Shown in pieces: positions 1 to 7,807 of a stretch of 23,846 nt of DNA. This DNA is from Pseudomonas sp. SST3. GTDB taxonomy: Bacteria; Pseudomonadota; Gammaproteobacteria; Pseudomonadales; Pseudomonadaceae. The notes beneath the pieces are model-generated. The model saw only the letters and a list, made by a program, of their open reading frames with translations. It searched no databases and was not told the DNA's origin. A program made the position numbers and the translations under genes. Where the stretch lies: NCBI RefSeq assembly GCF_003325755.1, contig NZ_QORI02000035.1:1-23846 (forward strand). Reading direction: 5' to 3'. Positions within the stretch are counted from its first letter, which is position 1. Each line of letters starts with the position of its first letter.

Positions 1-420
1 CTGCGCCATGTCCTTGTCGCCGGTGGAGATGATCACGTCGCGTCCCAGCGCCGCACACTGGCGCGCCAGTGTTCCAATCACGTCGTCGGCCTCGACGCCG
101 TCAACGCACAGCAGCGGCATGCCCAGCGCACGCACACTGGCATGCAATGGCTCGACCTGGCTGCGCAGGTCATCCGGCATCGGCGGGCGGTGGGATTTGT
201 ACTCGTCGAACAGCGTGTCGCGGAAGGTCGGCCCCTTGGCGTCGAAAACCACCGCGAAAGGGCTGTCCGGATACTGTCGGCGCAGCGCCAGCAGCATGTT
301 CAGCACGCCCTTCACCGCCCCGGTGGGCTTGCCGGTGGATGTGGTCAGCGGAGGCAACGCGTGAAAGGCGCGATAGAGGTAGGACGAACCGTCCACCAGA
401 ACGAGGGGCGTTTGGCTCAT
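1..420 (-). CDS. polA: DNA polymerase I, N-terminal part (partial)
   Basis: This is the first 140 codons of DNA polymerase I, running off the left edge of the window. The enzyme fills gaps and removes RNA primers during replication and repair. The translation starts [20 protein letters not shown], the classic opening of the PolA 5'-nuclease domain. It continues through [24 protein letters not shown], the acidic metal-binding cluster [12 protein letters not shown] and [10 protein letters not shown] at the edge. All of these belong to the 5'-3' exonuclease; the 3'-5' exonuclease-like and polymerase domains lie outside. The gene is divergent from the DUF2782 gene, with 76 bp between the starts. 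The polA-DUF2782-thrB order is the one I recall for Pseudomonas. The assignment is firm. Confidence 0.96.
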   Translation of the reverse strand, partial: MSQTPLVLVDGSSYLYRAFHALPPLTTSTGKPTGAVKGVLNMLLALRRQYPDSPFAVVFDAKGPTFRDTLFDEYKSHRPPMPDDLRSQVEPLHASVRALGMPLLCVDGVEADDVIGTLARQCAALGRDVIISTGDKDMAQ

Positions 421-453
421 GAGCAGGATCAACCTTTTCGGCGGGCCCGCAGC

Positions 454-459
454 TAGAAT
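454..459 (+). promoter_or_regulatory. Candidate -10 element (TAGAAT) for the DUF2782 gene
   Basis: TAGAAT followed by GC lies 38 bp before the DUF2782 start, in the short gap shared with divergent polA. An identical TAGAATGC occurs upstream of metN. No convincing -35 hexamer is visible at 16-18 bp, so this is a sequence-based guess. Confidence 0.4.
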
Positions 460-496
460 GCACCGGACCACTTGACGACAAAGGGACAAGGTTATC

Positions 497-778
497 ATGC
501 GTGTGATCAAATCTCTGATGCTGGCCAGCCTGTTGGCGCTCGTGCCGCTGACCGCTTTTACCCAGGAGTCGGTCGAGGGCGAGCCCGACGTCACCATTCG
601 CCAAGAAGGTGAGCGGACCGTTGAGGAATACCGGGTCAACGGCTTCCTCTATGCTGTGAAAATCACCCCCAAGACCGGCAAGCCGTACTTTCTGGTACGC
701 GCCGATGGCGATAGCAACTTCATCCGCGCCGACAAGCCGGACATGCTGATCCCGGCGTGGGAAATTTTTAGCTGGTAA
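497..778 (+). CDS. DUF2782 family small exported protein
   Basis: This 93-residue protein belongs to the DUF2782 family, which sits between polA and thrB in Pseudomonas. Its function is not known. Residues 1-22 form a signal peptide: basic MRVIK, then a hydrophobic run, ending TAFT before QE. The mature part is short and charged ([18 protein letters not shown], then [16 protein letters not shown]) and ends in IPAWEIFSW. It has no cysteines, so it is probably a soluble periplasmic or loosely membrane-associated protein. The ATG is preceded by AAGG at a 6-nt spacing. The thrB start follows 30 bp after the stop on the same strand, so the two genes are probably co-transcribed. Confidence 0.88.
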   Translation: MRVIKSLMLASLLALVPLTAFTQESVEGEPDVTIRQEGERTVEEYRVNGFLYAVKITPKTGKPYFLVRADGDSNFIRADKPDMLIPAWEIFSW

Positions 779-808
779 CGAAGCGACGACGTTAACGGAA
801 GGCCACTC

Positions 809-1759
809 ATGTCGGTATTCACCCCGCTGCAACGCGAAGAACTGGAAGCCTTTTTGGCGCCTTATCAACTGGGGCGCCTGCGCGACTTTCAGGGCATCGC
901 TGCAGGCAGCGAGAACAGCAACTTCTTCGTCAGCATGGAACGGGGCGAGTATGTCCTGACCCTGGTCGAACGGGGTCCGACACAGGACCTGCCGTTCTTC
1001 ATCGAGCTGCTCGACGTACTGCACAGCGCGCGCCTGCCGGTGCCTTACGCATTGCGTACCGCACGCGGCGAAGCGCTGCGCGACCTGGCGGAGAAACCGG
1101 CAATGCTCCAGCCGCGGTTGCCAGGCAAGCACATCGCCGTGCCGAATACGCATCACTGCGCCGAAGTGGGGCGGTTATTGGCGCGACTGCACCTGGCGAC
1201 CCGCGAGCAGGTCATCGAACGCCGCAGCGACCGCGGCCTGGACTGGATGCAGGAAGAAGGCCCCAGTCTCGCCATGGCGCTGCCCGAGGACCAGCTGCCA
1301 CTGCTGCGCAACGGCCTGGCGGAAATCGCCGAACTGAAGCCGAAGATTCTCGCCCTGCCCCGCGCCAATTTGCACGCCGACCTGTTCCGCGACAACGTGC
1401 TCTTCGAAGGCAGCCATCTGACCGGCGTGATCGATTTCTACAACGCCTGCTCCGGCCCGATGCTCTACGACATTGCCATCACAGTGAATGACTGGTGCTC
1501 ACACCCCAACGGCGAGCTCGATGAGGAGCGTAGCCAGGCACTGCTGGCTGCCTACTCCAGCCTGCGCCGTTTCACTCCGGCCGAAGCCGAGTTGTGGAAA
1601 CCGATGCTGCGCGTGGCCTGCATACGATTCTGGCTTTCGCGCCTGATCGCCGCGCAAAACTTCGCAGGCCAACCCGTGCTGATCAAGGACCCGGACGAGT
1701 TTCGCCGCCTGCTCGCTGCTCGTCAGCAGTGTCATAGCGCTTTGCCGTTCGCGCTCTGA
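809..1759 (+). CDS. thrB: Homoserine kinase
   Basis: This 316-residue cytoplasmic enzyme phosphorylates L-homoserine to O-phosphohomoserine, the step before threonine synthase. It is the aminoglycoside-phosphotransferase-fold (APH-like) ThrB used by pseudomonads, not the GHMP-fold enzyme of E. coli. The N-lobe has a nucleotide-loop region with GSENSNFFV (about residues 33-41). The C-lobe has the catalytic segment NLHADLFRDNVLF (His189, Asp191, Asn196) followed by the metal-binding VIDF (Asp209). The length equals the Pseudomonas family norm as I remember it. The start ATG follows GGAAGG at a 6-nt spacing. The upstream neighbour is the DUF2782 gene. A hairpin 37 bp after the stop may end the transcript. 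Confidence 0.94.
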   Translation: MSVFTPLQREELEAFLAPYQLGRLRDFQGIAAGSENSNFFVSMERGEYVLTLVERGPTQDLPFFIELLDVLHSARLPVPYALRTARGEALRDLAEKPAMLQPRLPGKHIAVPNTHHCAEVGRLLARLHLATREQVIERRSDRGLDWMQEEGPSLAMALPEDQLPLLRNGLAEIAELKPKILALPRANLHADLFRDNVLFEGSHLTGVIDFYNACSGPMLYDIAITVNDWCSHPNGELDEERSQALLAAYSSLRRFTPAEAELWKPMLRVACIRFWLSRLIAAQNFAGQPVLIKDPDEFRRLLAARQQCHSALPFAL

Positions 1760-1795
1760 GCCCATAAGGCCGAAAGCGCCCGGCAGTTCGCAAAA

Positions 1796-1817
1796 ACGGC
1801 GACGCAACGAGCGCCGT
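1796..1817. terminator. Hairpin after thrB, A-tract upstream
   Basis: ACGGCG and CGCCGT pair perfectly across a 10-nt loop. An A5 tract precedes the stem on the plus strand, so the minus-strand reading is the better intrinsic terminator (stem then TTTT). On the plus strand the bases after the stem are CCTTGC, a poor U-tract. It is the only stem I see between thrB and the lipid operon. Confidence 0.4.
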
Positions 1818-1918
1818 CCTTGCTGCAGAAACGTCTTTACGCCAGAGTTCGTCCCCGTCGCACAACGTCCGTGACGCAGGCGCGCCGCCCAGTTTCGCCC
1901 ATCGAAAGGACTCGATGC

Positions 1919-2539
1919 ATGCTATCCATCTATCAGCTCAAACCTCGCTTCCAGAACTTGCTGCGCCCGCTCGTACGGCGGCTCCACACCAGCCGTGTAA
2001 CAGCCAACCAGGTGACCCTCACGGCGCTTGTTCTGTCGGTCCTGGTTGCCGCCGTCGTCGCCTGGCAGCCCGAACAGCGCTGGGTTTTTCTGCTCGTTCC
2101 GCTGTGGATGCTGCTGCGCATGGCATTCAATGCCATCGACGGAATGCTCGCCCGCGAGTTCGGCCAGCAATCCAGGCTCGGCGCGTATCTCAACGAACTC
2201 AGCGATGTCGCGGCGGATAGCGCCCTGTATCTCCCCTTCGCCTTGGTCGCTGGCGTTTGGCCAGCGGTCGTTATCGCCGTGGTGCTGCTGGCGGCGATCA
2301 GCGAATACGCCGGTGTCCTCGGACTGATGGTCGGCGCCTCTCGTCGCTATGACGGCCCAATGGGCAAGAGCGACCGTGCTTTCGCCTTCGGCGTGATCGC
2401 TACGGGTATCAGCTGCGGACTGCTGTCCGCTGTGTGGATCAACGCGCTCCTGCTGGTTATCGCTGCCCTTTCACTACTCACGCTGGTCAACCGTGTACAG
2501 CGGGGCCTGAAGGAAGGCCAGGCAACGCGCCAGTTATAG
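1919..2539 (+). CDS. CDP-alcohol phosphatidyltransferase family membrane protein (YnbA-like)
   Basis: This is a 206-residue integral membrane protein of the CDP-alcohol phosphatidyltransferase family, whose members transfer a phosphatidyl group from CDP-diacylglycerol to an alcohol. The ATG at 1919 follows AAAGGA at an 8-nt spacing; an upstream in-frame extension to 1820 is poorly supported. The family motif DxxDGxxAR(x8)GxxxDxxxD is present as N71-AI-D74-G75-ML-A78-R79 ... G88-AYL-N92-ELS-D96. Asn therefore replaces the first and third Asp. From memory, E. coli YnbA carries the same Asn positions (NALDGMLAR, GAILNE), so this looks like a subfamily trait rather than damage. Around five or six membrane segments are visible. 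The next two genes encode an acyltransferase and a CdsA-like enzyme. The alcohol acceptor cannot be read from the sequence. Confidence 0.85.
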   Translation: MLSIYQLKPRFQNLLRPLVRRLHTSRVTANQVTLTALVLSVLVAAVVAWQPEQRWVFLLVPLWMLLRMAFNAIDGMLAREFGQQSRLGAYLNELSDVAADSALYLPFALVAGVWPAVVIAVVLLAAISEYAGVLGLMVGASRRYDGPMGKSDRAFAFGVIATGISCGLLSAVWINALLLVIAALSLLTLVNRVQRGLKEGQATRQL

Positions 2540-2621
2540 ACGATCCAGACGCGAACGGACCGTCTCTTGCAGACGCTCCACCCATACCGCTGAAGGCCTG
2601 GGATGGCCTGAGGACCCAACA

Positions 2622-3242
2622 ATGCTCGGACACTTGTCTGCCTTTTTTATAACATCCAGCGCACGGATGCTCACTGGCGCACGCAGCCTCTGGCTTGGCT
2701 GTGCACCGCAAAAAACCAAACGCATCTACTTTGCCAACCACAGCAGCCACGGCGACTTCGTGCTGCTCTGGGCCTCGCTGCCGCCGGAACTACGGGCCAG
2801 TACCAGACCCGTCGCTGGCGCTGATTACTGGCTGAGCAGCCCGGTGCGACGCTTCGTCATCAACCGTGTCTTTCGCGGCGTGCTGGTCGATCGCGAGCGC
2901 AGCGACCCGTCCTGCAACCCGCTGCAGCCCATGCTCGATGCGCTGGATGAAGGCCATTCGCTGATCCTGTTTCCCGAAGGCACGCGCAACCTCGAAGACG
3001 GTCTGCTGCCGTTCAAGGGCGGACTCTATCGGTTGGGATTGGCGAGACCTGACGTCGAGCTGGTACCGGTATGGATCGCCAACCTTAACCGCGTCATGCC
3101 CAAGGGTCGCGCGCTGCCATTGCCGTTGCTGTGTACGGTCGGTTTCGGCACGCCGCTGAGTATCAACGAACAGGAAGGCAAGGACGCCTTCCTGGAGCGC
3201 GCCCGCAAAGCGCTGCTGGCACTGGCACCGGAGGAAGCCTGA
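2622..3242 (+). CDS. 1-acyl-glycerol-3-phosphate acyltransferase family (PlsC-like)
   Basis: This 206-residue PlsC-type acyltransferase would acylate a lyso-phospholipid or a glycerol phosphate at the inner membrane. The HX4D catalytic block is NHSSHGD (Asn39, His40, Asp45). A later block GVLVDRERSD fits the substrate-binding motif, and FPEGTR (residues 117-122) is the classic phosphate-binding block, followed by PFKGGLYRLG. The last conserved block is VELVPVWIANLNRVMPKG. The protein is short for PlsC (usually about 240 residues) and its N-terminus is only mildly hydrophobic. It starts 82 bp after the phosphatidyltransferase stop and ends 1 bp before the CdsA-like start, which implies translational coupling. 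It is probably a second, pathway-specific acyltransferase rather than housekeeping PlsC. Confidence 0.87.
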   Translation: MLGHLSAFFITSSARMLTGARSLWLGCAPQKTKRIYFANHSSHGDFVLLWASLPPELRASTRPVAGADYWLSSPVRRFVINRVFRGVLVDRERSDPSCNPLQPMLDALDEGHSLILFPEGTRNLEDGLLPFKGGLYRLGLARPDVELVPVWIANLNRVMPKGRALPLPLLCTVGFGTPLSINEQEGKDAFLERARKALLALAPEEA

Positions 3243-3243
3243 C

Positions 3244-4176
3244 ATGGATCGCAATACGATAATGCTGTTCGCCGGCATCGGCGCCCTGCTCGCCCTGGCT
3301 TCACTGATTGGTTTCGTACTCAAACGCCGCAGCGGCGGGCGAGACAACCCGGTAATCGACAACCTCAACGCGCGGATCAACGCCTGGTGGGTGATGGTTG
3401 CGGTGATTGGCATCGCCTTCTGGCTCGGCCACACCGCAGTGGTCATCCTGTTCTACCTGGTCTCGTTCTTTGCCCTGCGCGAGTTCATGACTCTGGCACC
3501 TACCCGGCGCAGCGATTATCCCGCCCTGGCGGCGGCGTTCTATTTCGTGCTGCCAATGCAGTATCTGCTGGTCGGGATCGGCTGGTACGGCCTGTTCGCA
3601 ATCTTCATTCCGGTATACATCTTCTTGCTGCTACCTATACTTGCCTCGCTGGGTGGCGATACCACGCGTTACCTTGAGCGAGCCTCGAAGGTGCAGTGGG
3701 GGTTGATGATCGCGGTATTCTGCGTGTCCCATGTTCCCGCGCTGCTGACGCTGGAAATCCCCGATTTCGAAGGGCGCAACCTGCTGCTGATCGCCTGGCT
3801 GGTGATCGTCGTACAGCTCTCCGACGTGCTGCAGTACGTCTGCGGCAAACTGGCTGGCAAACGCAAGATCGCACCCAGGCTGTCGCCGTCGAAAACCATC
3901 GAAGGTTTCGTTGGCGGCGTTGCGCTGGCGACATTGATCGGCGCGGCGTTGTTCTGGATCACGCCCTTCAGCTTCTGGCAGGCGGCACTGATCGCGCTGA
4001 TGGTGAACCTGCTTGGCTTCTTCGGCGGGCTCGTCATGTCGGCGATCAAGCGTGATCGTGGGGTAAAGGATTGGGGACACATGATAGAAGGGCATGGCGG
4101 CATGCTCGACCGGCTCGACTCGGTGTGCTTCGCCGCGCCTATCTTCTTCCATACGGTGCGCTATTGGTGGGCATGA
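3244..4176 (+). CDS. Phosphatidate cytidylyltransferase family protein (CdsA/YnbB-like)
   Basis: This 310-residue polytopic membrane protein would convert phosphatidate and CTP to CDP-diacylglycerol. About eight membrane segments are visible. The CDP-diglyceride synthetase signature lies near the C-terminus at residues 266-292: SAIKRDRGVKDWG then HGGMLDRLD, with the metal-binding Lys-Asp pair and the DRLD Asp residues intact. One family position has Glu where Pro is usual (IEGHGG for the common IPGHGG). SPSKTIEG (214-221) is the second conserved block. GGAGGAAGCC just before the ATG gives a strong ribosome site inside the preceding gene. Adjacency to the phosphatidyltransferase suggests that the CDP-diacylglycerol is made and used by one dedicated pathway, as inferred for ynbAB. 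Confidence 0.9.
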   Translation: MDRNTIMLFAGIGALLALASLIGFVLKRRSGGRDNPVIDNLNARINAWWVMVAVIGIAFWLGHTAVVILFYLVSFFALREFMTLAPTRRSDYPALAAAFYFVLPMQYLLVGIGWYGLFAIFIPVYIFLLLPILASLGGDTTRYLERASKVQWGLMIAVFCVSHVPALLTLEIPDFEGRNLLLIAWLVIVVQLSDVLQYVCGKLAGKRKIAPRLSPSKTIEGFVGGVALATLIGAALFWITPFSFWQAALIALMVNLLGFFGGLVMSAIKRDRGVKDWGHMIEGHGGMLDRLDSVCFAAPIFFHTVRYWWA

Positions 4177-4194
4177 GCCGCAGCGTTTCGCCGC

Positions 4195-4233
4195 CACGGA
4201 TGAAATCGACCAAGGCAACGCAGTCCATCCGTG
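4195..4233. repeat. Inverted repeat after the lipid operon
   Basis: CACGGATG and CATCCGTG are perfect 8-bp arms separated by 23 nt, starting 19 bp after the CdsA-like stop. There is no T-run, so it is not a textbook intrinsic terminator. The rest of the 226-bp gap before ppnN shows no gene and no clear promoter hexamers. Confidence 0.35.
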
Positions 4234-4402
4234 CCGATCGTTGTCGAATCATGCAGTGGCGAGGCGCGCCGATGCATACTCACCCGTAGTAACCCCACCG
4301 ATGACAGAACGTGCGGAACCTTTTTCGTGTCCTCGCCGTCAAGTAAACCCCGCCATACTCGTCGCTGCGGCTGGGCTCGGTGAAATTCAGGGAACAGAAC
4401 GA

Positions 4403-5776
4403 ATGACCTCACGCTATGTAATCAATGCCTCGGTAAGTCCCAAAGGAAGCCTGGAAACCCTGTCCCAACGGGAAGTACAACAGTTGAGTGAAGCCAGTTC
4501 GGGCAGTACCTACACGCTGTTCCGCCAATGTGTCCTGGCGATCCTCAACACCGGCGCGCGTATCGATAACGCCAAGACCATCCTCGAGGCCTACGATGAC
4601 TTCGAGGTCCGCATTCATCAGCAGGATCGCGGCGTGCGGCTGGAGCTGCTCAACGCGCCCGCCGATGCATTCGTCGATGGCGAGATGATCGCCAGCACGC
4701 GCGAAATGCTCTTCAGCGCGCTGCGCGACATCGTCTACACCGAAAGCGAACTGGGCAGCCCGCGTATCGATCTGAGCAGTTCCGCGGGTATCACCGACTA
4801 CGTATTCCATCTGCTGCGCAACGCCCGCACGCTACGCCCCGGCATCGAGCCGAACATGGTGGTGTGCTGGGGCGGGCATTCGATCAGCACGGAGGAATAC
4901 AAGTACAGCAAGCGGGTCGGCCATGAGCTGGGCCTGCGTAACCTGAACATCTGCACCGGCTGCGGCCCTGGGGTGATGAAAGGCCCGATGAAAGGGGCGA
5001 CCATCGCCCACGCCAAGCAGCGCATCCTCGCCGGCCGCTACCTGGGGCTGACCGAGCCGGGCATCATTGCCGCCGAGGCGCCGAACCCGATCGTCAACGA
5101 GCTGGTGATCCTGCCGGATATCGAGAAGCGCCTGGAGGCCTTCGTGCGGGTCGGCCACGGCATCATCATCTTCCCCGGGGGCGTTGGCACCGCGGAAGAG
5201 TTTCTTTACCTGCTAGGCATCCTGCTGCACCCGGACAATCGCGACGTGCCCTTCCCGGTCATCCTCACCGGCCCGGAAAGCGCGGCGCCCTACCTGCAGC
5301 AATTACGCGAGTTCGTCGGCGCGACCCTTGGCGAGGAAGCCCAGCGCCTCTACAAGATCGTCATCGACGACCCCTCCGAAGTGGCCCGGCAAATGGTCGA
5401 GGGGCTGAAAGCGGTCAAGCAGTTCCGTCGCGAGCGCAACGATGCCTTCCACTTCAACTGGCTGCTGAAGATCGAGGAAGGCTTCCAGCACCCCTTCGAT
5501 CCGACCCACGAGAACATGGCCAACCTGCAGCTGACTCGCGATGTGCCACCCCATCTACTGGCGGCGAATCTGCGCAGGGCGTTTTCTGGGATCGTCGCCG
5601 GCAACGTCAAAGACAAGGGCATCCGCCGCATTGAGCAGTTCGGCCGCTACGAAATCCATGGCGACACGGCAATCATGAAACCGCTGGACGAGCTGCTGCA
5701 GGCGTTTGTTCTGCAGCACCGAATGAAGCTGCCCGGCGGGCGACCCTACGTGCCCTGCTATCGCGTGGTCAGCTGA
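4403..5776 (+). CDS. ppnN: Pyrimidine/purine nucleotide 5'-monophosphate nucleosidase (LOG family)
   Basis: This 457-residue protein is of the PpnN/YgdH type (E. coli PpnN is about 454 residues). The family hydrolyses the N-glycosidic bond of nucleoside monophosphates, releasing base and ribose 5-phosphate, and in E. coli is controlled by (p)ppGpp. The LOG-type Rossmann core is visible: NMVVCWGGHSIS (about 151-162), the GCGPGVMKGPMKGA block (186-199) and the phosphate-binding PGGVGTAEE (258-266). Flanking N- and C-terminal regions match the large PpnN form, not the short cytokinin-type LOG proteins. The ATG at 4403 begins MTSRYVINASVSPKGSLE, follows a GGGA-rich ribosome site and gives the family length. 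An upstream in-frame extension to 4094 overlaps the CdsA-like gene and has no family resemblance. Confidence 0.92.
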   Translation: MTSRYVINASVSPKGSLETLSQREVQQLSEASSGSTYTLFRQCVLAILNTGARIDNAKTILEAYDDFEVRIHQQDRGVRLELLNAPADAFVDGEMIASTREMLFSALRDIVYTESELGSPRIDLSSSAGITDYVFHLLRNARTLRPGIEPNMVVCWGGHSISTEEYKYSKRVGHELGLRNLNICTGCGPGVMKGPMKGATIAHAKQRILAGRYLGLTEPGIIAAEAPNPIVNELVILPDIEKRLEAFVRVGHGIIIFPGGVGTAEEFLYLLGILLHPDNRDVPFPVILTGPESAAPYLQQLREFVGATLGEEAQRLYKIVIDDPSEVARQMVEGLKAVKQFRRERNDAFHFNWLLKIEEGFQHPFDPTHENMANLQLTRDVPPHLLAANLRRAFSGIVAGNVKDKGIRRIEQFGRYEIHGDTAIMKPLDELLQAFVLQHRMKLPGGRPYVPCYRVVS

Positions 5777-5816
5777 GGCTCTGGCCGGGCGGCAGAACCG
5801 CCACCCGGCCTCAGCT
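5771..5816. terminator. Strong hairpin between convergent ppnN and EamA genes
   Basis: AGCTGA pairs with TCAGCT and encloses GGCCGGG pairing with CCCGGCC, then a shorter inner stem around CAGAA. The structure spans the two stop codons, so it could end transcription from both sides. Neither side has a T-run, so the terminator call is tentative. Confidence 0.45.
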
Positions 5817-6688
5817 CATCGAGATCGCGGCCCCGGCGCCGCACGGAACACCAGCGCCAGACCCAGCAGAATCGCAGCCATGCCCAGCAGGCCGAGGCGC
5901 GACAGCTGATTGCCGAGGAACAGGTAATCCATCCCCACGGTTACCACCGGCACCAGATAGAACAGGCTGGTGACGTTGACCAGATTGCCGGTCTGAATCA
6001 TGCGATACAGCAACAGCTGCGCCGCCACCGAAATAACCAGCCCCAGCCAGAGCACCGGAACGATGAAGCCGGCCACGGCTTCGAGCCGGATTGGCTGAAA
6101 CGGCACGAGAGCCAGGCACAGCAACAGACTCATCGCGTACTGCGTCGGCAACACCTCCACCGGGCTTTGACGGATGCGCTGCTGCAAGATCGCCCCAAAC
6201 GTCATGCACAGCAGCGCACCAAGCGCGAAGAGCACTCCTGCAAGTGAGAAGCGCGCCAGCACTAGGCTCTGGAACACCACCGCGGCCAGCCCGACCAGTG
6301 CCACCAGCAAACCGACCAGGCGCAGCGGCGAGAAGCGTCGTTCGAGGAGCAGCAAGGTGAGTATTGGCTGCACGCCAAGCAGTGTCGCGATCACGCCCGG
6401 CGTCACGCCATGGTCCATGGCCTGGAAATAGCAGATCGAATAACAGCCGATCATCAACAGACCGGTAGCTGCCGTCTGCCGTCCGGTACCGGGCGCTGGC
6501 CGCCAGCGCCGACGGTACAGACCGATCAGCGCCACCGCGCCCAGGGCCAGAGCAAAGCGCACGATCAGCAGCGCGAACGGGGTGCCGTGATCGAGCCCCC
6601 AGCGGGTAAAGATGGCCGCACTGCCCCATAGCAGTACGAACAAGGCCATGACGCCGTAGGACGTCCACGACGATTTGTCGATATTCAT
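5816..6688 (-). CDS. EamA/DMT-family transporter
   Basis: This 290-residue inner-membrane protein has about ten hydrophobic segments and two EamA repeats. The first opens with YGVMALFVLLWGSAAIFTRW, typical of the drug/metabolite transporter superfamily, and contains LGVQPILTLLL. The second repeat has LISVAAQLLLYRMIQTG and YLVPVVTVGMDYLFLGNQLS, the usual family landmarks. Substrates in this family range from amino acids and their analogues to other metabolites, and none can be assigned here. The ATG at 6688 follows AGGTGA at a 7-nt spacing, next to a 10-bp palindrome CTGTCGACAG. Another open frame of similar length on the same strand is a shadow without domain resemblance. The gene is convergent with ppnN. 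Confidence 0.88.
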   Translation of the reverse strand: MNIDKSSWTSYGVMALFVLLWGSAAIFTRWGLDHGTPFALLIVRFALALGAVALIGLYRRRWRPAPGTGRQTAATGLLMIGCYSICYFQAMDHGVTPGVIATLLGVQPILTLLLLERRFSPLRLVGLLVALVGLAAVVFQSLVLARFSLAGVLFALGALLCMTFGAILQQRIRQSPVEVLPTQYAMSLLLCLALVPFQPIRLEAVAGFIVPVLWLGLVISVAAQLLLYRMIQTGNLVNVTSLFYLVPVVTVGMDYLFLGNQLSRLGLLGMAAILLGLALVFRAAPGPRSR

Positions 6689-7058
6689 CAGTCATCACCT
6701 GTCGACAGCGAAACAGGCTCCAGCCGGACGTCGAGCACGCGGGCGCATCGACCCATAGGGCCGGCGAGTCAAAGCTGGAGCTGCGAGGTGTGGGCGGATC
6801 AGCCCAGCGCGACCGCCTGTGGAGATGGTGGCGCGATTACCAGGACGGCAACGACAGATGGAGGAGGTGCAATCGCGCACAGCCGGTCCGCACCGGACTC
6901 GGCGGGCTTCACTGGAAACAGGCTGTGGGCAAGAGAGGACATGCGATCGGTGGCCGGACAGGCTGTCTTGATAACGATGCGCTGAAAACTAGCAGAGCCA
7001 GGCCCACCCGGCAAAGCGGGCCTGACGAACGCCACCGCAGGCGATCAGTGCAGTCGGC
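6689..7058. other. 370-bp intergenic stretch, non-coding
   Basis: I see no convincing gene here. It holds the upstream region of the EamA gene, including the palindrome CTGTCGACAG at 6699-6708. An 8-bp inverted repeat, GCTCCAGC (6717-6724) and GCTGGAGC (6774-6781), is separated by 49 nt. A hairpin that may terminate nrdJb lies at 6999-7024. Small open frames in it have no ribosome site or recognisable product. Confidence 0.6.
6999..7024 (-). terminator. Candidate terminator of nrdJab
   Basis: CAGGCCC and GGGCCTG form a perfect 7-bp stem across 12 nt, starting 35 bp after the nrdJb stop. An alternative inner pairing CCCG/CGGG is also possible. Read on the minus strand, a T-rich stretch (TAGTTTTC) follows only about 8 nt after the stem, so the U-tract is displaced and the call is moderate. 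Confidence 0.5.
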
Positions 7059-7757
7059 TCAGCCGCACTTCGAATTGCCGCAGTTCAGACAGGTGGCGCA
7101 GCCATCCATCTGCACCACGGCCTGGGTGCTGCACTTGTTACAGAGTTGCGCACCGGCCGGAAATCCTTCGCCCGGCTCGAGGGCCACCGCGCCCTGGCTG
7201 GCCTCGTAGGCGGCGCGCTTCTCAGCCAGGTACTTGAGCTGGGTTTCGTCCAGCGCATGGCCTTCGAGCATGCCGATAGCGATCAGATGGCGCTCCAGCA
7301 CGCCACCGATTTCGGCGACGATGGACGGCATGTAGACGCCACCCTTTTTCAGGTAGCCGCCGCGCGGGTCGAATACCGCTTTCAGCTCCTCGACCAGGAA
7401 GGTGCAGTCGCCGCCCTTGCGGAACACCGCCGACATGATGCGGGTGAGCGCAACGATCCACTGAAAGTGGTCCATGTTCTTCGAATTGATGAATATCTCG
7501 AATGGCCTGCGCTGCTCGTGCGGTGTGCCCGCGTTGAGCACGACATCATTGACGGTGACGTAAAGCGCGTGCTCGAACAGCGGCGACTTGATCTTGTAGG
7601 TCATGCCGACCAGTGTTTCCGGTCGCTGCAGGCTTTCATCCATCTCTACCACGGTGGTGACCTTGCTGGTGCTGCTCTCGGGCGTCACGGCAGGGCGTTC
7701 GAGGGTCTCGTCGACAACCTTGAAACCCTTGATGCGTTGGGTAATCTTGACGGTCAT
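7059..7757 (-). CDS. nrdJb: Class II ribonucleotide reductase, small split component
   Basis: This 232-residue NrdJb is the C-terminal half of a class II (adenosylcobalamin-dependent) ribonucleotide reductase that pseudomonads encode as two genes. It carries the part of the fold after the catalytic barrel, with FEIFINSKNMDHFQWIVALTRIMSAVFRKGGD and a central LKKGGVYMPSIVAEIGG. It ends in a cysteine-rich tail: CNKC about 25 residues from the end, then CATC, a further NCG and KCG. In class II enzymes such C-terminal cysteines shuttle electrons from thioredoxin to the active site, and a zinc-ribbon role is also plausible. The ATG follows GGAG at a 9-nt spacing, 50 bp after nrdJa, with a strong hairpin in the gap. 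Confidence 0.93.
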   Translation of the reverse strand: MTVKITQRIKGFKVVDETLERPAVTPESSTSKVTTVVEMDESLQRPETLVGMTYKIKSPLFEHALYVTVNDVVLNAGTPHEQRRPFEIFINSKNMDHFQWIVALTRIMSAVFRKGGDCTFLVEELKAVFDPRGGYLKKGGVYMPSIVAEIGGVLERHLIAIGMLEGHALDETQLKYLAEKRAAYEASQGAVALEPGEGFPAGAQLCNKCSTQAVVQMDGCATCLNCGNSKCG

Positions 7758-7771
7758 TACAGATTCTCCGT

Positions 7772-7793
7772 CCGGGCGACGCGCGCCGCCCGG
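7772..7793 (-). other. Intercistronic hairpin between nrdJa and nrdJb
   Basis: CCGGGCG and CGCCCGG pair perfectly across an 8-nt GC-rich loop, in the 50-bp gap between the two reductase genes. It ends 14 bp before the nrdJb start and has no T-run. It may tune the ratio of the two subunits through partial attenuation, RNA processing or mRNA stability. Confidence 0.5.
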
Positions 7794-7807
7794 CTGTCAG
7801 TCGGGGC

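Noticed and set aside
170..1156. 328-residue open frame on the minus strand
   Set aside because: It overlaps polA, the DUF2782 gene and thrB in other frames, has no domain resemblance, and is expected by chance at this GC content.
1820..1918. N-terminal extension of the CDP-alcohol phosphatidyltransferase
   Set aside because: It is Arg-rich and unlike YnbA, while AAAGGA supports the ATG at 1919.
4094..4402. N-terminal extension of ppnN
   Set aside because: It overlaps the CdsA-like gene, has no PpnN resemblance, and the ATG at 4403 gives the normal family length.
5811..6698. 295-residue frame on the same strand as the EamA gene
   Set aside because: It is rich in Arg, Gly and Ala without membrane segments; the neighbouring frame gives a clear ten-helix EamA protein.
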